NCBI GenBank assembly: GCA_030549495.1
Contig: JAUIRK010001028.1
Coordinates: 186,001 to 250,000 of the forward strand
Length of the DNA stretch: 64,000 nucleotides
Direction: 5' to 3'
From: Nectonema munidae
Lineage: Eukaryota; Nematomorpha; Nectonematoida; Nectonematidae
A model generated the notes under the pieces. That model was given only the letters and a program-made list of their open reading frames with translations. It did no database searches and had not been told where the DNA came from. Shown piece after piece: positions 11,569 to 28,059 of the stretch (positions within the stretch are counted from its first letter, which is position 1; each line of letters begins with the position of its first letter). A program made the position numbers and the translations under genes.

Positions 11569-13599
11569 CAGGAGCGCACATCCTCAAAATTATTGGGGCG
11601 GGTGAAATTTTTTTTTGCAATTTTCAAAATTACTGATTTGGAAATACCATGGGTTACGAAATATTCAAGCAATCATTCAAAATAGAGTGTATAAAACACA
11701 CGTAAATTTATAAGACTACTTTATATTTTTTTACAAAATTGGTGAAATTTAAATACTATACTTCTTGCGAAAATATTTTAATTAAATTTGTATATCGCAT
11801 ATACACTAGTTTAAAAAAATCCAAAATTGTTGGGAGGGGGGTGAATAGGCTTTTCATTTGAAAATGAAGTAGTCTATCAGGCACACTACAGGAATTGATG
11901 AAAGGATATTTGATTGATGGAGAAAAAATTGAAAACAAATAAGTGAAGGTTGGAGAGTTTTATATGAATGAATGTAGTCTGAAGGAAAAGAGTCTACTAG
12001 ACACCTTGCGATGTTTATATGGCGGACTTTGAAGCGTCTTCCAAAAAAGACAACTAATTTTTTTGAATTTCTACTCTTCTCTTGTCTATTCTATTTTATT
12101 CTTAATTAAGATTATGTAAACTTTAACCCCCGCCCTATTAAGCTTAACGTCAACAATGAATGAGGTGAGGACTTATATATAGCTCCTTCTTTCTCACTTC
12201 AAATAGATGCAAAATATCCGTAAATTATGTGTAGAAAAGGGGTAAAGATATCAATTAACAATAAAAAAAATTGGAAATTTTATTGAATGAAAAAATCATT
12301 CATTAATTTTCAGTTGTTCCATATCTTTTTCCTAAAAAATTAAAAAATGTTTTATTGAGAAAAATAAATAAAAAAAAACACATCCAAATTACATAACTTT
12401 TCTGAGGTAATTTCTATCAAAAATGTAAAGAGAACTAAAGTTACAAAACTTGGTATTAGAATATTTCATTCTTTTTAGTGTATAAGAATAAGTGTAAGTT
12501 AGTTAGACTCTCAAAAAAGGGTATAAAATAAAGATAAAATTGTGCAAACAAGAATCAAACAATAAATAAAGATAAAATTGTGCAAACAAAAATCAAATAA
12601 TAAATTAAGATTGCATTACTTTATTTTTCTCAGCATCATTCAAAAATAGTTTAAAAGCTAAATTGGTGCAAGCTACAAAAAGTAAAATAACTTTTAACAT
12701 TTTGCAATGATTTGCCTTTTATAATAACTTGTCTATCAGAAAAAGTTATAGAGTTTCAACAAAAACTAAAAAATTTTACAGCATAATTTTTTGAAAACTA
12801 ATTTGACGTATCCCCTACAGCGTATTCTCTGGGTGGCATGGCAGGAATCAGCACGGAAGCCTCTGAATTCGATTCCTCATCGATATCAATTTGTTCATAG
12901 TTTAACATAAGCGATACATTAGTGCCTTGACAATGAAAACACACCCACGTTACCTTTACCTCACCTTTTACTCAAAATTGAAAAATTTGCTACATAATTA
13001 ACATAAAAGAGAAAGGAGACAAAATAAACTAATAAAGCAATTTTCACTATTTTAAAATGGAACCGTCTGTTCTCAGAATAATTTGAAAATAATAGCAGGC
13101 ATGAAGAATTAGAGTTTATTTGATATTTTCAAGTTTTTATAAGCAGCAAAAGTCAACGTTGAAGTAGCTAACCCTTATAGGGTGATTTGGTAACGCTTGT
13201 ATTTTTTACATATTGTAAAGAATCATAGTATACAAAAATGGCAGTTTAATCACTTTCCATAAAATTATTTAAGTCTAAGAACACAAAATCATAAAAAAAA
13301 CTATCTAAAAAAGATAAATCATAATATACGAGAACAAGAAAATCATTGTATTTTTTTACTATTTCTTTCTACAAATAAAATTCTGACAGCTGTCATAAAT
13401 AGATCAAATACATTTGAAAATCTCAAAATCTTTTTTAAAGAAAAAAAAAGATGTCAAGACATATGGGTTTTATTTAAGATATCATAAGGCAAACATTAGT
13501 AAGAATGAAAAAAGCCTCTATTTATTCAATAAAAAAATTGAAATTAAGTATAGGTGCTTTTATTTGGATGACCAACTGAATTTCTGTGGCACTCTACCA

Positions 13600-15100
13600 C
13601 TTGGATAATAAATTGCTTGTCCTCTTCTTTCGTGATGAAAATTGAGTGAAAATCAGTGGCCAATGCCAATGCTCTTTCATCTGTGTCGTTTACAGACTAC
13701 CAACAGTTCCTGTAAGATCCTTCCATATATGAATAGGGAGTTTTAAAGCTTGAAAAAATTTTTGTGATCTTTGGTCACAAAATCTTCAATTCGTAAGTTC
13801 TTGAAAAAAGATCTCTTCCACTCAAAGCGTCTAAGGTCTCTCTTGAAAGGTTTTTTATTTTGAAGTTTGTTAAGCATCATTTCTTTTTCTTCTAGAATTA
13901 TTAAAAAATTCCAATGTGGCTAAATCTTCACTGAGGTACCAGAGATGTTTTTTTAATTTACCCATAGCTGTCATTGCAATACTGCAATCAACTTTTTGAT
14001 AGTTTTCCAAAAGGCACAAAAGTTTAAGATCAGTCAAAACAAAGTCATTTTAAATTTACTCCTAAATAAATATATTTTGGGGCAATATATGCATTTTGCC
14101 ATCCAACGAGCTCTATGGTACGCCCCAGTAGATGTAAATTTTCGGATAAAAATTAAGCATAATTCCAAGAATTCGCGATAATATTCTCAGACCTGTTGCT
14201 TTGCTATTTCTTCTTCCAAAAATACAATAATCTCTTCTCTTTTTAAGAGAACCCATTCGTCAAGAAGATCAGTAGTAATATCATTGGTTTCAAATTGTCG
14301 AAAAGAACTCGTGGGAATATCAGACCATCTTTGAATCTAGTGAAAACAGCAATATCTGGACCCCTGGAAACAAAGAAAACATCAAGCACTGCTGCAATCA
14401 TTAGTTCATGAATATGATGCCTGCATGCAAAAAAAAAGCAACCGGTGATCAATTCTATTCTGAATAATTGAACATGCTCCTTTTTGGTTTCCTGTATTAC
14501 TTGCAGTTGTATCAAAACATAATCCCACAACCCAACGTGAACAAGCTGGCCAATCATCTAATACTTTCAGAACTGTTTTACCAATGGCTTCACCAGTTCC
14601 ATGTGACAGCTTGGCGATTGCAAGAAGTTTTTCAACATTTTTTCCTGATATTACTATGGGAAGCCGATCTGATTTGCCTCCATCAGCATCTGGAAGCTTA
14701 AATTTAATCTTTAATTTCTTGAGCAATTGACGAGCGCACTTTGGTTCTTGATCTATGTAGAGATGTAGAAAGGGTCATTTTATCCACGTCAATCCCTGCA
14801 GCTATCAATGCAGGAGCTACTAGATGCATGGCTATCCTCACGATGTTCCAGCTCTATCCATAGCTGCTATGAAACCGGTTATTTTCAATTACCCTTTTTG
14901 GGTCTTCAATACTTTTGGTCTTTGCCAAAGAAGGCGCGCAACTCGAAGTGAAGAAGCGCAAAAAGGCACAAAAACATCATCATCTCCACTGTCGAAAGAT
15001 GATGGAGGAGAATAGCCTTGCATTTCTACTGCAGCCATTTTCATCTGCAATGAATTTTCTTGATAACATAGGGTTTATGGGATGTAGGCAGGCTTGCAAT
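13600..15100 (-). pseudogene. Decayed transposase of an unnamed RNase H-like family
   Basis: Minus-strand blocks lie in N-to-C order. About 14406-14726 reads SDRLPIVISGKNVEKLLAIA, SHGTGEAIGKTVLKVLDDW, then VVGLCFDTTASNTGNQKGAC. Next come CRHHIHELMIAAVLDVFF and GPDIAVFTRF at about 14300-14440. A tail near 13620-13720 reads DERALALATDF in broken frame. I know this block set (FDTT.SNTG...GAC, CRHH..E, ND..ER.L.L.TDF) from unnamed proteins common in crustacean, aphid and cnidarian genomes. The D, the CRHHxxE and the spacing suggest an RNase H-fold transposase related to hAT; that relation is inference. Frames change several times, so it is dead. It may be the transposase of the surrounding TIR element. 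Confidence 0.7.
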
Positions 15101-16084
15101 ATCCCATATTTTGATAACTTCCACTGCCACATGACCACACGATTCACTTATTGTTTTTTTTAATTTCTTGATATAATAAAACAACGAGGAAAGCCAAAAA
15201 GAAAAATTGTTTCACGAACTATTGTTGATGTCATTCGGGGGCGAGAGCTTGACTAATGCTTTAAATAACAATATGCTCGTTTAAATCAAAATAAAACAGA
15301 ATTAAAAATTCGTGAAAAAATAAAACCTTTGTATCTAAAAATGCACAAAATTATATTTGATCAATAAAAAGGAGTGAAGATTAAATGCAGGAAAGAAAAA
15401 GATAATATCACATTGATGCAATGAAAAATGACGAGGCACAGCAGCTATCAGCTGCTAGGCATATCACTCTCTGCAACATATTAAATCATAAGTCACGTAA
15501 TGCAGGCAATTAAAAATATATGTACCTATCTATACACAATTCATGAATAAAAGTAATACCTTTATTGTGTCTTACAAAGATATATAATGAACATTTTTAA
15601 ACAGCAAAGGAAAAAAAACGACACCAAGCAATTTCTGGACCAATATTAAAAATGATATAAATTGAGTAAAATGTCCCATCATTGAGGGGTGACTTTTTGA
15701 TGTTAAAATTTGCTCAAATTTGGCCTAAGTGCTTATTTTATATGGGAGATTCGACTGAGCATGTGTGCGCTTATAAATTCAAAACTTTATTTTTTTTCTG
15801 AGATAAAATAGGATTATTTTTAATTTAACTCTAAATACAAATTAGAGAGCTGAATGAGATAGGAGAGCTTAAACAAGAGAAGAGAGGTTGAGTGAAAGAA
15901 GAGAGCTTAAATGAGAGATTGAATGAGAAAAGAGACAGAAAGAGAAATAGCATCACTGTGCCAGAAGATGAGAAAATGTAGTGGATCATCAACATGTGTT
16001 TGCTCAAAAATACTACAAGGAGACACTGTGATAAACAATGCTTAGTTATTGTGTGCATATTGAAACAATGGATTATTATTACTA

Positions 16085-17940
16085 CAGTAGACATCTATTT
16101 AATTTCGCACTTTGAACATGGGCAGAAAGTGCGGACTTAAGTGGGATTGCAGACTTAGCGTACCTCGTTCATTTATTCATGGTTCATTGTTGTTCTCATT
16201 CATTTTAGATTGTTCTTCATTAAATGATGCTCAACGATTGGAAATTATCTATTTGTTAAATTCATCAAATCCACCGGCAAAGCGTAAACCAGCTCGAGAT
16301 TACGATGTCGATGAAAAATCAATTCGAAAAATTCTCAAGCAGCAGGAAGCGATTGTAAATCGTGCTGAATCTGTCAGTAAACATTGTCGTTTGCAAACAC
16401 ACCGATCAAAAAATGCAAAGTATTCTCATCTTGAAAAGGTTCTGTATCAATAGTTTTACGCATCTCGAGGCTCATTAGTTTACCTATTCCGTCAGCAATG
16501 ATCAAAGTCAAACCGTCGAGATTGAGGAACGTTTAAATATACCAGGGAATGAATTCTGTGCCTCAGATAGATCGTTTAATAATAATAAAAAAAACGTCAA
16601 CCGTTATTGTAGGTGAACATGTTTGGCGAAGGTGGTGAAGTTGATAAGAACGATCAGAAATTATTATCCAAGATCAACGGATTACGAAACATTATTGATC
16701 AATACGATCCAGAAAACGTCTATAATATGGACGAAACCGGCTTATTTTACCAGATAATCCCGCGCTATACCATGATTACTGGTAATGAAGATAGAATTAC
16801 AGTCCGAGGAAAGAAGGCCCTTAAGGATCGTGCTACATTGATCGTTTGTTCAAATTCAACTGGATCTCACAAGATCCGGTTACATATGATTGGCAAGCAA
16901 AAAGACACCTGCATACATAGTTGGCAAAACTTGGCCTATTGCTTATCACAATCAATCTAATGCCTGGATGGACTCTTGTACATTTATGAAATGGTTCGAT
17001 AATGTATTTGTACCTGCAGTTCGAATACGAACCCGTTGACAAGTGCTGCTCTTGATTTACAATGCTCCCAGTCATTGTTACATGTTTCAGCGTAATAACA
17101 TATGGGCATAATCGCGGCATTGAAGAAGCGATACAAGTATTTATTATTGCGAGATGTAAAAGCTTATCACTATCTACCTGATGACATGAAATCGTCCATT
17201 CAAATTGCTTGAAAAAAATTAGGCTCGGATCGTGTGGTGTCAACTATAGTGAAACTGCTACTCTGTTAGATGCATCTCAGTATGTAGAAGAAGTGGTCTG
17301 CGATATCGCCAGAATCTATCAACATTTGTTTCAAAAAAGCGAATATCATTCCTTCATTTGAATCAGAAAATGTAGAAAATGAATCAGAACAAATCGATGA
17401 ATTTATCGAATTATTGGCACATTGCTCACTGGCAGATAATATTGAAGATCTTCAGCAAGAAATCATTTCACTGTTACATGTTGATGATAAAGATTCAGAA
17501 CATTGCCAAAAAGAAAATTCTATGGGAAAATTGAATCCGCCATTGCTCTATCAGAAGGTGCAGCAATATCGGTCAATATTGATCCTAGTCATGATGATGA
17601 GGAATCGAGTAAAGAAGAGGAATAATGGGATTCTCGAGAAGTTAAAAACGGATGTTGATTTTCATGCTGTTTTGAGCAATGTGCTTTCGTTATCAATACC
17701 AGACACTGAAGAATCAAAAGTTAGTTGTAGAAAAAGCACAGAAGTGTATTGATGATTTATGGCAACTGCAATGAAGTGTGCAAATTCAGCACGCATCAAA
17801 AGACTAGCCGAAGCAAGCAAATGACATTACATGATTGTTTTAAATAATCATAAATAATATCACAATAAATAATAAATATTTTTTGAACACGTAAAAAAAG
17901 TGGACTTAGGTAGAATGAGAACTTAGCTGAATGTATACTG
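16085..17940 (+). mobile_element. pogo/Tigger transposon nested in copy 1
   Basis: The ends are CAGTAGACATC at 16085 and, inverted, CAGTATACATTC at 17940, flanked by TA on both sides (16083-16084 and 17941-17942). The related copy at 41201-43970 has the uninterrupted host sequence near 43710-43735, so this is a clean insertion of 1856 bp. The TA duplication and DDE_1-type transposase assign it to the pogo/Tigger group of Tc1-mariner. Confidence 0.9.
16112..17760 (+). pseudogene. Broken Tigger (CENP-B/jerky-like) transposase
   Basis: The N-terminal helix-turn-helix region is in 16190-16453 (LNDAQRLEIIYLLNSSNPPA, then DYDVDEKSIRKIL). The DDE_1 core starts at 16613 with VYNMDETGLFYQIIP, which carries the first catalytic Asp, then RGKKALKDRATLIVCSNSTG and MIGK. 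The frame shifts near 16905; the other frame continues AWMDSC and MKWFDNVFVPAVR. The second catalytic block at about 17046-17078 reads LLLIYNAPSHC where the family has LLLLDNAPSH, so the catalytic Asp is Tyr. An acidic C-terminal piece is in 17414-17752. At least one frameshift, several stops and the lost Asp make it inactive. Confidence 0.88.
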
Positions 17941-18135
17941 TATTATATAGCTCTCACATCGTTTGTAAAATATTTTTGATAAGAATTTTAGAGCAGCTTG
18001 GCATGATGTTTGACTCGAAAGTCTGCATTGCCTCTTTTATTCTCTTATCTTACATTTATCATGTATTCGAATGATCATTACATCCTATAATGCGATCATC
18101 ATACATGCCCCCGGATGTGCACCCCTGTTCTAAAC

Positions 18136-18824
18136 GTCAAACACATCAACAATAAACTCTACTAACCACAATTATACGAATATAAAAAAGACAATTTCCT
18201 TAGAAGTTGGAATTAATTCAAATTAGGGACTATGCATACATGGGTCACTATTATATACAAAGATAGTTTTTATACCATTTTTCTATTTTTTTTCATGGAA
18301 GGTAAATGTATCAGGGTGAGCTGGACGCCTTCTTTGAATACGTCTATGTATAGCACCCATTTTTCGTATCTGATGATGTTCGATAAAACTTTCAGGCTAC
18401 AAAAATCTGTCAATCCGGAGACATCCACAATGAAGTACCCTTTGATGATGATAATGCAGCCATAGCAGAAAGCCATTTAAAAGTGGAGGAAATATCCACT
18501 GAAAAAGAAAGTAAACTTATTTGAGCTCACGTTTTTTCAATGTCTTATTACCTCTCTTATGTTTTGTAGAACAAATGGCATTATTTCCAAAAAAAATGTC
18601 CAATTTAGTAGATAAATATTGTAACTTTTATTAACAAAAAGTCAAATAATAATTTTACAGAACAAACGTAATAATTTAGATTCTAAAACCGTGACCAAAA
18701 TGACAGAATCTTTAAAAACTTATTTGTTAGTTTTCTTACACAAACAAAACAAAAGATGAAGGCCTTGATCTACAAAACCTTTGTGAAATCTACCAAGTCA
18801 GACCCGTTTCAAAGAAAAGAAAGA
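18136..18824. other. Downstream flank of XPB gene
   Basis: No gene is seen. A minus-strand AATAAA near 18626-18631, about 200 nt past the XPB stop, is a candidate polyadenylation signal. Confidence 0.45.
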
Positions 18825-21167
18825 TTAATTTCTAAACTTCTTAAACAATGGGTGAACATTGTGTCTACTATTGCTACTTTCATTAATTGACTTTGTACCT
18901 TTATCAGCTGGTCTCTTAAACTCGGTGTAAACTCGATCATCTGCCCCAGAGATGGAGGAAATAGACGTTGGGCGAAAAGTGACTTGGGAATCGCTTGTGT
19001 TCGGACAGTAGGCATCTTCGTCTGCTGCTTCTGCCTCAGTTGTTGTCAACACTTTTTGAAGCAGGTTGTTTTGTTCTGAAAGAGTGCCGTACAATAACTT
19101 TTTCTGCTGCATCCCCGGCAATTGAGTCACAACTTTGTAGCTGTAGCCTTGGTTCACAAGAAAGCGTTGTCGCTTGAGAGCATAGTGCATCTCCAATGTA
19201 TCCTGAGAAATGAGGGTGTAAAAGAAGGCATTGTATGAGGAAACATTTTTATTGGATGACTTGGCGCGCAAAATTCTACCCAATCGCTGTGCTTCCTGTC
19301 TACGAGATCCGCCATGCGAAGAAATTTGAATGAGGACGTTGGCCTCAGGTAAATCAAAGGAATTATCAGCCACTTTAGAGACAAAGATAGTGTTGATTTT
19401 TGGATTGTGAATGAAATTTTGTAGAATGTGCATTCTTTCATTTTGACTGGTTGGACCATATATGAAGGGTTTTGAAAGGGCGAGAGCGTAGTGTTTCAGC
19501 GCAAAAACATTGTCGGAGAACACGATTATCTTATCTCCTCGCTCTTCGTGGTATTGGATGAGAAATTGACACGCCCTAAATTTATTAGGATTCATGACAC
19601 AAAGGAGTAGTTTTTTGATGGAATTAATTTTAAGGTATTCATAAAAGAATTGAGCATTCATTGGACACCACACTTCTGCGCACTGCACCTTCGCAATGAA
19701 GCCATCCTTCTGTAGCTGAAGCCAGTTCGCTTCGTAGAGTTTGGGGCCGATTAAAAAATTCAAATCTGCGATCTTGTCATCTTCTCGGACGAGGGTGGCA
19801 GTTAGGCCAAGCTTGCAATGACACTTCACTATCATGAGAACTCTTCGAAACATCTTTGCAGGAATCGTGTGCACTTCATCCAGCACCATGGTTCCCCAGT
19901 CCTGTTGTGTGAGCCAGTCCATCATTTTCTCGGCCTCGTAGCTGCGTTTGCCCGTGTGCGCAATCATGGAATACGTTGAAATACAAACCTTGCAATTCCT
20001 CCAATCACCACTCGTTGTGCTTTTCAGCTCCGAGGTGAAGCGTAGTATGTGGTTATCACTGATGCTGCTCCACAATTTGTATTGAGCGCGCCATTGTTCG
20101 ACAGCGACACCAGAAGTGCAGAGGCAAAGCGTTCGTTTGTTGATCGTTGCGGTGGCGGTGACGCCTACCAGGGTTTTACCAGCACCACAAGGCAAAACGA
20201 TCACCCCAGAACGAGCTCTTCCATTCCCAAACATCTTGCGCAAACACTTTTCTTGGTATGGACGTAGATTAGTCGATGGTTTCAAGTGGATATTTATATC
20301 AGGGACAGACGTGTCATTGCGAAAGTCGTATTCTGCGAGCAAAGGATACTCTAATTCAATACAACGCTTCTGCAATACCTCGATCATGTCATGCTTCACT
20401 TCGAACGAAAGAGTATTTTTAACCTTATCATATCCCCCTACATCTTCCTCATCTTCTTCAAACTTTTCATAAAAGTCCGCAATGTCAAGAGGAATGGCGC
20501 TCTTCTTGCTTTCGCCTTCCAGGCCAGTCAGTGAGGCTGATCCACTCTTCCTACTCTTTATTTTGCTGAGGTAGAGATCGGTGGTGTCAGTGAGCTCCTT
20601 AATTTCCTCGCCACCATCCTGACTGGGCTGAGCTAGGCACTCAGCAATGATGGAATCTTTGCACAACTTCTGCATCACCTCAACGTAATTACTCTGCATG
20701 TAATAGCGATTTTGCTTCAAAAGAAGTTTAACTTTACCATAGCTCAGGGTGCACAGCTTTATGAAATCTTCAATTCCTTGTGGCAGAGAAGTCTTGCAAA
20801 GGCGACGCAGGTACTCAATTATGTCTTGTGTGTTTAAGCCGACAGAGACAGCGGCATACAGAGAATACGCTGTGAGTCTGTACTGGTGAATATGTTCAGG
20901 CCTGCTGACCGGCTCAGCAATGGAAATGAGAAAATCATGTGCGTGTTTGTAAACGGGAGAGAAGGACTCCAGGAAAATATTCCCATCACGCGTGATCCAC
21001 AAAGCTCTATCAGAATGATCACTTTTCAGTGCAAGAGTTTTGCGATAATCTCGTGCTCCATCCTCATTTCTTTCGTCTGCTTTGTTCAGAGAAATCGTTG
21101 CTGCTTTTGGCACAAATTCATTCAAATCGTCATACTCATTAGTATCTTTTTCAACTGAACTCAGCAT
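18825..21167 (-). CDS. ERCC3: XPB/ERCC3 DNA translocase subunit of TFIIH
   Basis: A single uninterrupted 780-codon frame. XPB is the 3'-5' helicase-type ATPase of TFIIH that opens promoters for RNA polymerase II and DNA around lesions in nucleotide excision repair. Visible landmarks: N-terminal XPB domain ([17 protein letters not shown], about 70-86), [13 protein letters not shown] (301-313), Walker A LPCGAGKT (K331), DEVH box (430-433), [12 protein letters not shown] with the RED motif (461-463), and helicase domain 2 ending [17 protein letters not shown] (616-631). The tail keeps SSISGADD and ends [12 protein letters not shown]. Length equals the human protein (782). Identity to vertebrate XPB is high throughout the core. 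The basic nuclear-localisation stretch near the human N-terminus is not seen. The ATG at 21167 is chosen because an in-frame TGA lies just upstream; a TTCTTAG acceptor before it suggests a spliced 5' leader. Confidence 0.97.
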   Translation of the reverse strand: MLSSVEKDTNEYDDLNEFVPKAATISLNKADERNEDGARDYRKTLALKSDHSDRALWITRDGNIFLESFSPVYKHAHDFLISIAEPVSRPEHIHQYRLTAYSLYAAVSVGLNTQDIIEYLRRLCKTSLPQGIEDFIKLCTLSYGKVKLLLKQNRYYMQSNYVEVMQKLCKDSIIAECLAQPSQDGGEEIKELTDTTDLYLSKIKSRKSGSASLTGLEGESKKSAIPLDIADFYEKFEEDEEDVGGYDKVKNTLSFEVKHDMIEVLQKRCIELEYPLLAEYDFRNDTSVPDINIHLKPSTNLRPYQEKCLRKMFGNGRARSGVIVLPCGAGKTLVGVTATATINKRTLCLCTSGVAVEQWRAQYKLWSSISDNHILRFTSELKSTTSGDWRNCKVCISTYSMIAHTGKRSYEAEKMMDWLTQQDWGTMVLDEVHTIPAKMFRRVLMIVKCHCKLGLTATLVREDDKIADLNFLIGPKLYEANWLQLQKDGFIAKVQCAEVWCPMNAQFFYEYLKINSIKKLLLCVMNPNKFRACQFLIQYHEERGDKIIVFSDNVFALKHYALALSKPFIYGPTSQNERMHILQNFIHNPKINTIFVSKVADNSFDLPEANVLIQISSHGGSRRQEAQRLGRILRAKSSNKNVSSYNAFFYTLISQDTLEMHYALKRQRFLVNQGYSYKVVTQLPGMQQKKLLYGTLSEQNNLLQKVLTTTEAEAADEDAYCPNTSDSQVTFRPTSISSISGADDRVYTEFKRPADKGTKSINESSNSRHNVHPLFKKFRN

Positions 21168-23030
21168 GAATCACCCACACCTAAGAAAAAAATATATAAA
21201 CATTAGTGAAAATTAAAGTAGAGGTCATTGAAACACGGTTCAAGCTCCAAAATAAGTCTTACATTAGAGACATTCTATTTATATAGAGTTAAATAATACA
21301 GTAGTTGCTAATACGTTCGTGACTTCTATTTCATTCGAATAAATCAGCAGTGCGCGCACATGGTAAAAATAAATAACTGCAGTTTTATATTTTTGACTTT
21401 TTGTAAAAATTGGTGGTTAAAGTGCTTAACTTGAAAGTTTTTAGGACAAGAGTTCAGCCATTTATATGGGTAACCTGATATATGGCACCAACATATAGCA
21501 ATATTCTACGAAACTACTTTACCCATAAATGTCGCATTTGTCTTGAGTTAGATGCAGGAATTATCTTCATCATTGTACAATATAATGAATAAAAACAGTT
21601 TGGTTAATTGAATAACGGTTCTTGTACGACTTTCATTTTATAAAATCTTTAAAAAAAAATATTTGACTTGAGTATATTATGCTGATGCAGGGATCTCCAA
21701 TCATTTATTTATATCGTAAATTATAAATTATTTAATTATGTTGATATTTTAAAATGAAAATTTTATAAACAAATTTAAGTACAAAATTTGATTAATACAA
21801 AATTTATTAAAACTAATGTGATTTCTGACATTACTTTTCTTTTGCAGCTTTTTTTTTTTGGAATTTTGAAGATATGGGTATACTGAATTTCGTCTAAAAC
21901 CAAAAAGATTTATTGATTACTAACTCCAGTGATTATAAAATCTAATTACAAGTCTATAAGTTAGAAATTAACCAGCTAGTTTGGGAATCAAATCTCATAA
22001 TTACAAAATGTATTTTAATCGCTTTCGAATTTACAAAGACTGTTTTTTCAAAAAACAATCTGAAAATTGTTTATAAAGTGTAAAACTTTATAATTTTACA
22101 CGAATGAGTAAAAAGTCTTATAAACGTAAAAATTTCTTTTGAGAAGCCTTTTTATCTATTTTTTGTATTTGCCTTTCAAATATATAAATGTATACACTTT
22201 CTTATAATTATGTCGCCATTAAAATCCCTTTTGCCCCTTCCTCTACCCTTAATCAGTTTCGCCCACCTCCTTGTCGAGAAAAGGGGGTGAATGTCAGACG
22301 TTAGGAAAAACGCCCTTTTTATATTTGCTAAATATAATTCAAACAATAAACTCGTTTATTCCAGAAATAAAATATATAGCATTTTATAAAATGTTTTAGC
22401 CTTTTTCATTAAGATTTCTTTGAATTGTTAGCAATATTTTCGCGCTATAGCTAATTCATATAAATGTAAGTTTTGTAGCAAATTTTCTTCCAAAAAGTTT
22501 TAACCTTAAATTTCTAAGGCCCAAATATAAATTCACGTCTCCATACCTGTCAATTCATAGATCCAAGTCCTAAATATATTTTCAATTTACTTTACTAACT
22601 GAATGATTTTATAAGATGATTCTTTGTTTTTCTGTTTACTAATCTAGTTTGGTAACATTTCGTTGCTAAAAATTTTAAAGGATGATTTTTAGAGTCATGG
22701 TATAAAACCATCACTCGGTTAGAGTAACATATCTAGCATTAGCCTATACAGATAGACTGTGAGCATCGATTTCAATAACTAGTAAATGGCAATAAGGGGG
22801 GATAAAAACGTAATTACATCCAATGAGTAATTATTTTGTTCTCTTGTTGAGCTGTTCACAAGCTTTGAAAATTTTCGAGACGGCGGTCTCTCAATAATTT
22901 TTTAATAGTTCTGCGTCTCATTTAAAAAATAAATCAACATAAAAACTACTGTACTAAAAAATTGACACAAAAGTTTATTCAAAAATTGTCTGAAAAATCA
23001 CATCAAGTGAATGGTTTGGAACCATCTGCT
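21168..23030. other. Upstream flank of XPB and non-coding DNA
   Basis: The XPB leader exon and promoter should lie in the first part, but I cannot place them. The rest is AT-rich with no coding frame or recognisable repeat end. Confidence 0.4.
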
Positions 23031-23034
23031 TTTC

Positions 23035-23510
23035 TAAATTAGTTTGTCTAAGTTTAGCACTGTTTTGGCCAATGTAACTCCCATATCATTACTCACTTCC
23101 AATCTGTTTTGGGATTCGGTTTCAATGCCAAGTAGCATGGAAAGCGCTTGCTCACACTGATATGTAGTCGCAGACACATATCAAGACACCATCTCAAGAC
23201 TGTCCGGTTTCAATCGAAAAATCCTTGAGACATTTCACAAAAAAATATGTTTTGCACCTCAATCATTAATCAAATCAATAACTGTTTTGGAGATCAGATT
23301 ACTAATCGAGATTATAAATGGGTTTTCGATAAATTAAGTTTTACAAATTAGGCTTGAAAAACAATAAAAGAATAAAAATAGAACTAAAAATCGATTAGCA
23401 ATATTTTGCGAAAAACGATTCACTCGATGTCCCCTTCTAGATCCCGGTGGAACTTCTTCGCGAACACCTAGGCCCCTAGAGCACCTGAGACTCTAGTTTG
23501 AAAACCACTG
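23035..23510 (-). mobile_element. Deleted hAT copy, ZBED5/SCAND3-like C-terminus
   Basis: Minus-strand sequence at about 23045-23185 reads ATTYQCEQAFSMLLGIETES then QNRLEVSNDMGVTLAKT. This matches the ATTYLCE.GFSALT...RLDV..DLR.ALSKT terminal block of ZBED5/SCAND3/EPM2AIP1-type hAT transposases. The right end at 23510 is the inverse of CAGTGGTTTTCAAACT, the classic terminal sequence of that hAT group, followed by AGCTAGAA (nnnTAnnn type). The transposase N-terminus and the catalytic core are missing, so this is an internally deleted copy. The left end was not found. Confidence 0.75.
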
Positions 23511-27700
<4,190 letters not shown>

Positions 27701-27820
27701 CAGTGCCGGATTAAGGGCTTCGTGGCCTCAAGGCAAACCTTAGGATTGGCCTGGACTAAGGGTTTCGTTGCCTCCTAGCAAACTTTAAGATTGGCACGGA
27801 CTAAGCCCTACAGAAGATAA
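27701..27820. repeat. Left end of a hAT element with an internal tandem duplication
   Basis: CAGTGCCGGATTAAGG at 27701 is a typical terminal sequence of hAT elements carrying ZMYM1-like transposases, one of which follows at 28060-30367. Just inside, a unit of about 47 bp (AAGGGCTTCGTGGCCTC, then GCAAACCTTAGGATTGGC) is present twice with changes. The preceding 8-mer is AAGACAAT. No matching right end was found after 30367. Confidence 0.6.
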
Positions 27821-28059
27821 ATAAGGGGGAGGTGGGTTTACAAATTTTTTTTGAGAACCTTTATTTTTACCAAAATAAGCTAATCGAAAAAGTTGTTTTG
27901 AAGGCTTCTCCATAGTTACAGGACTGGTATGAATTAATATAAATTTTAAAATATAAAAAAAATTATTATTGCACAATTTAAAATTTCAACTTTTTAGATT
28001 TTAGTATTGCACATTCTAACTATTCTAGATTTTATTGTAGCAAATTCATCTATAATTGA

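Larger units (their letters stand above)
11569..18127. mobile_element. Large DNA transposon copy 1 (hAT-like, 15-bp TIR), with nested Tigger
   Basis: The left end is CAGGAGCGCACATCC at 11569. The right end at 18113-18127 is the inverse of CAGGGGTGCACATCC. Flanking 8-mers are ATCTAAAA (11561-11568) and TTCTAAAC (18128-18135), an imperfect 6/8 duplication of the nnnTAnnn type known for Buster hATs. The first 1.85 kb (11569-13415) and segments 15815-16084 and 17943-18127 align by eye with the second copy at 41201-43970. Between 13420 and 15815 is a 2.4-kb segment with a decayed transposase, absent from copy 2. A Tigger element fills 16085-17940. Near 12520-12605 a 40-bp AAATTGTGCAAACAA-bearing unit is duplicated. 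A diverged SINE relic lies around 12840-12965. Confidence 0.8.
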
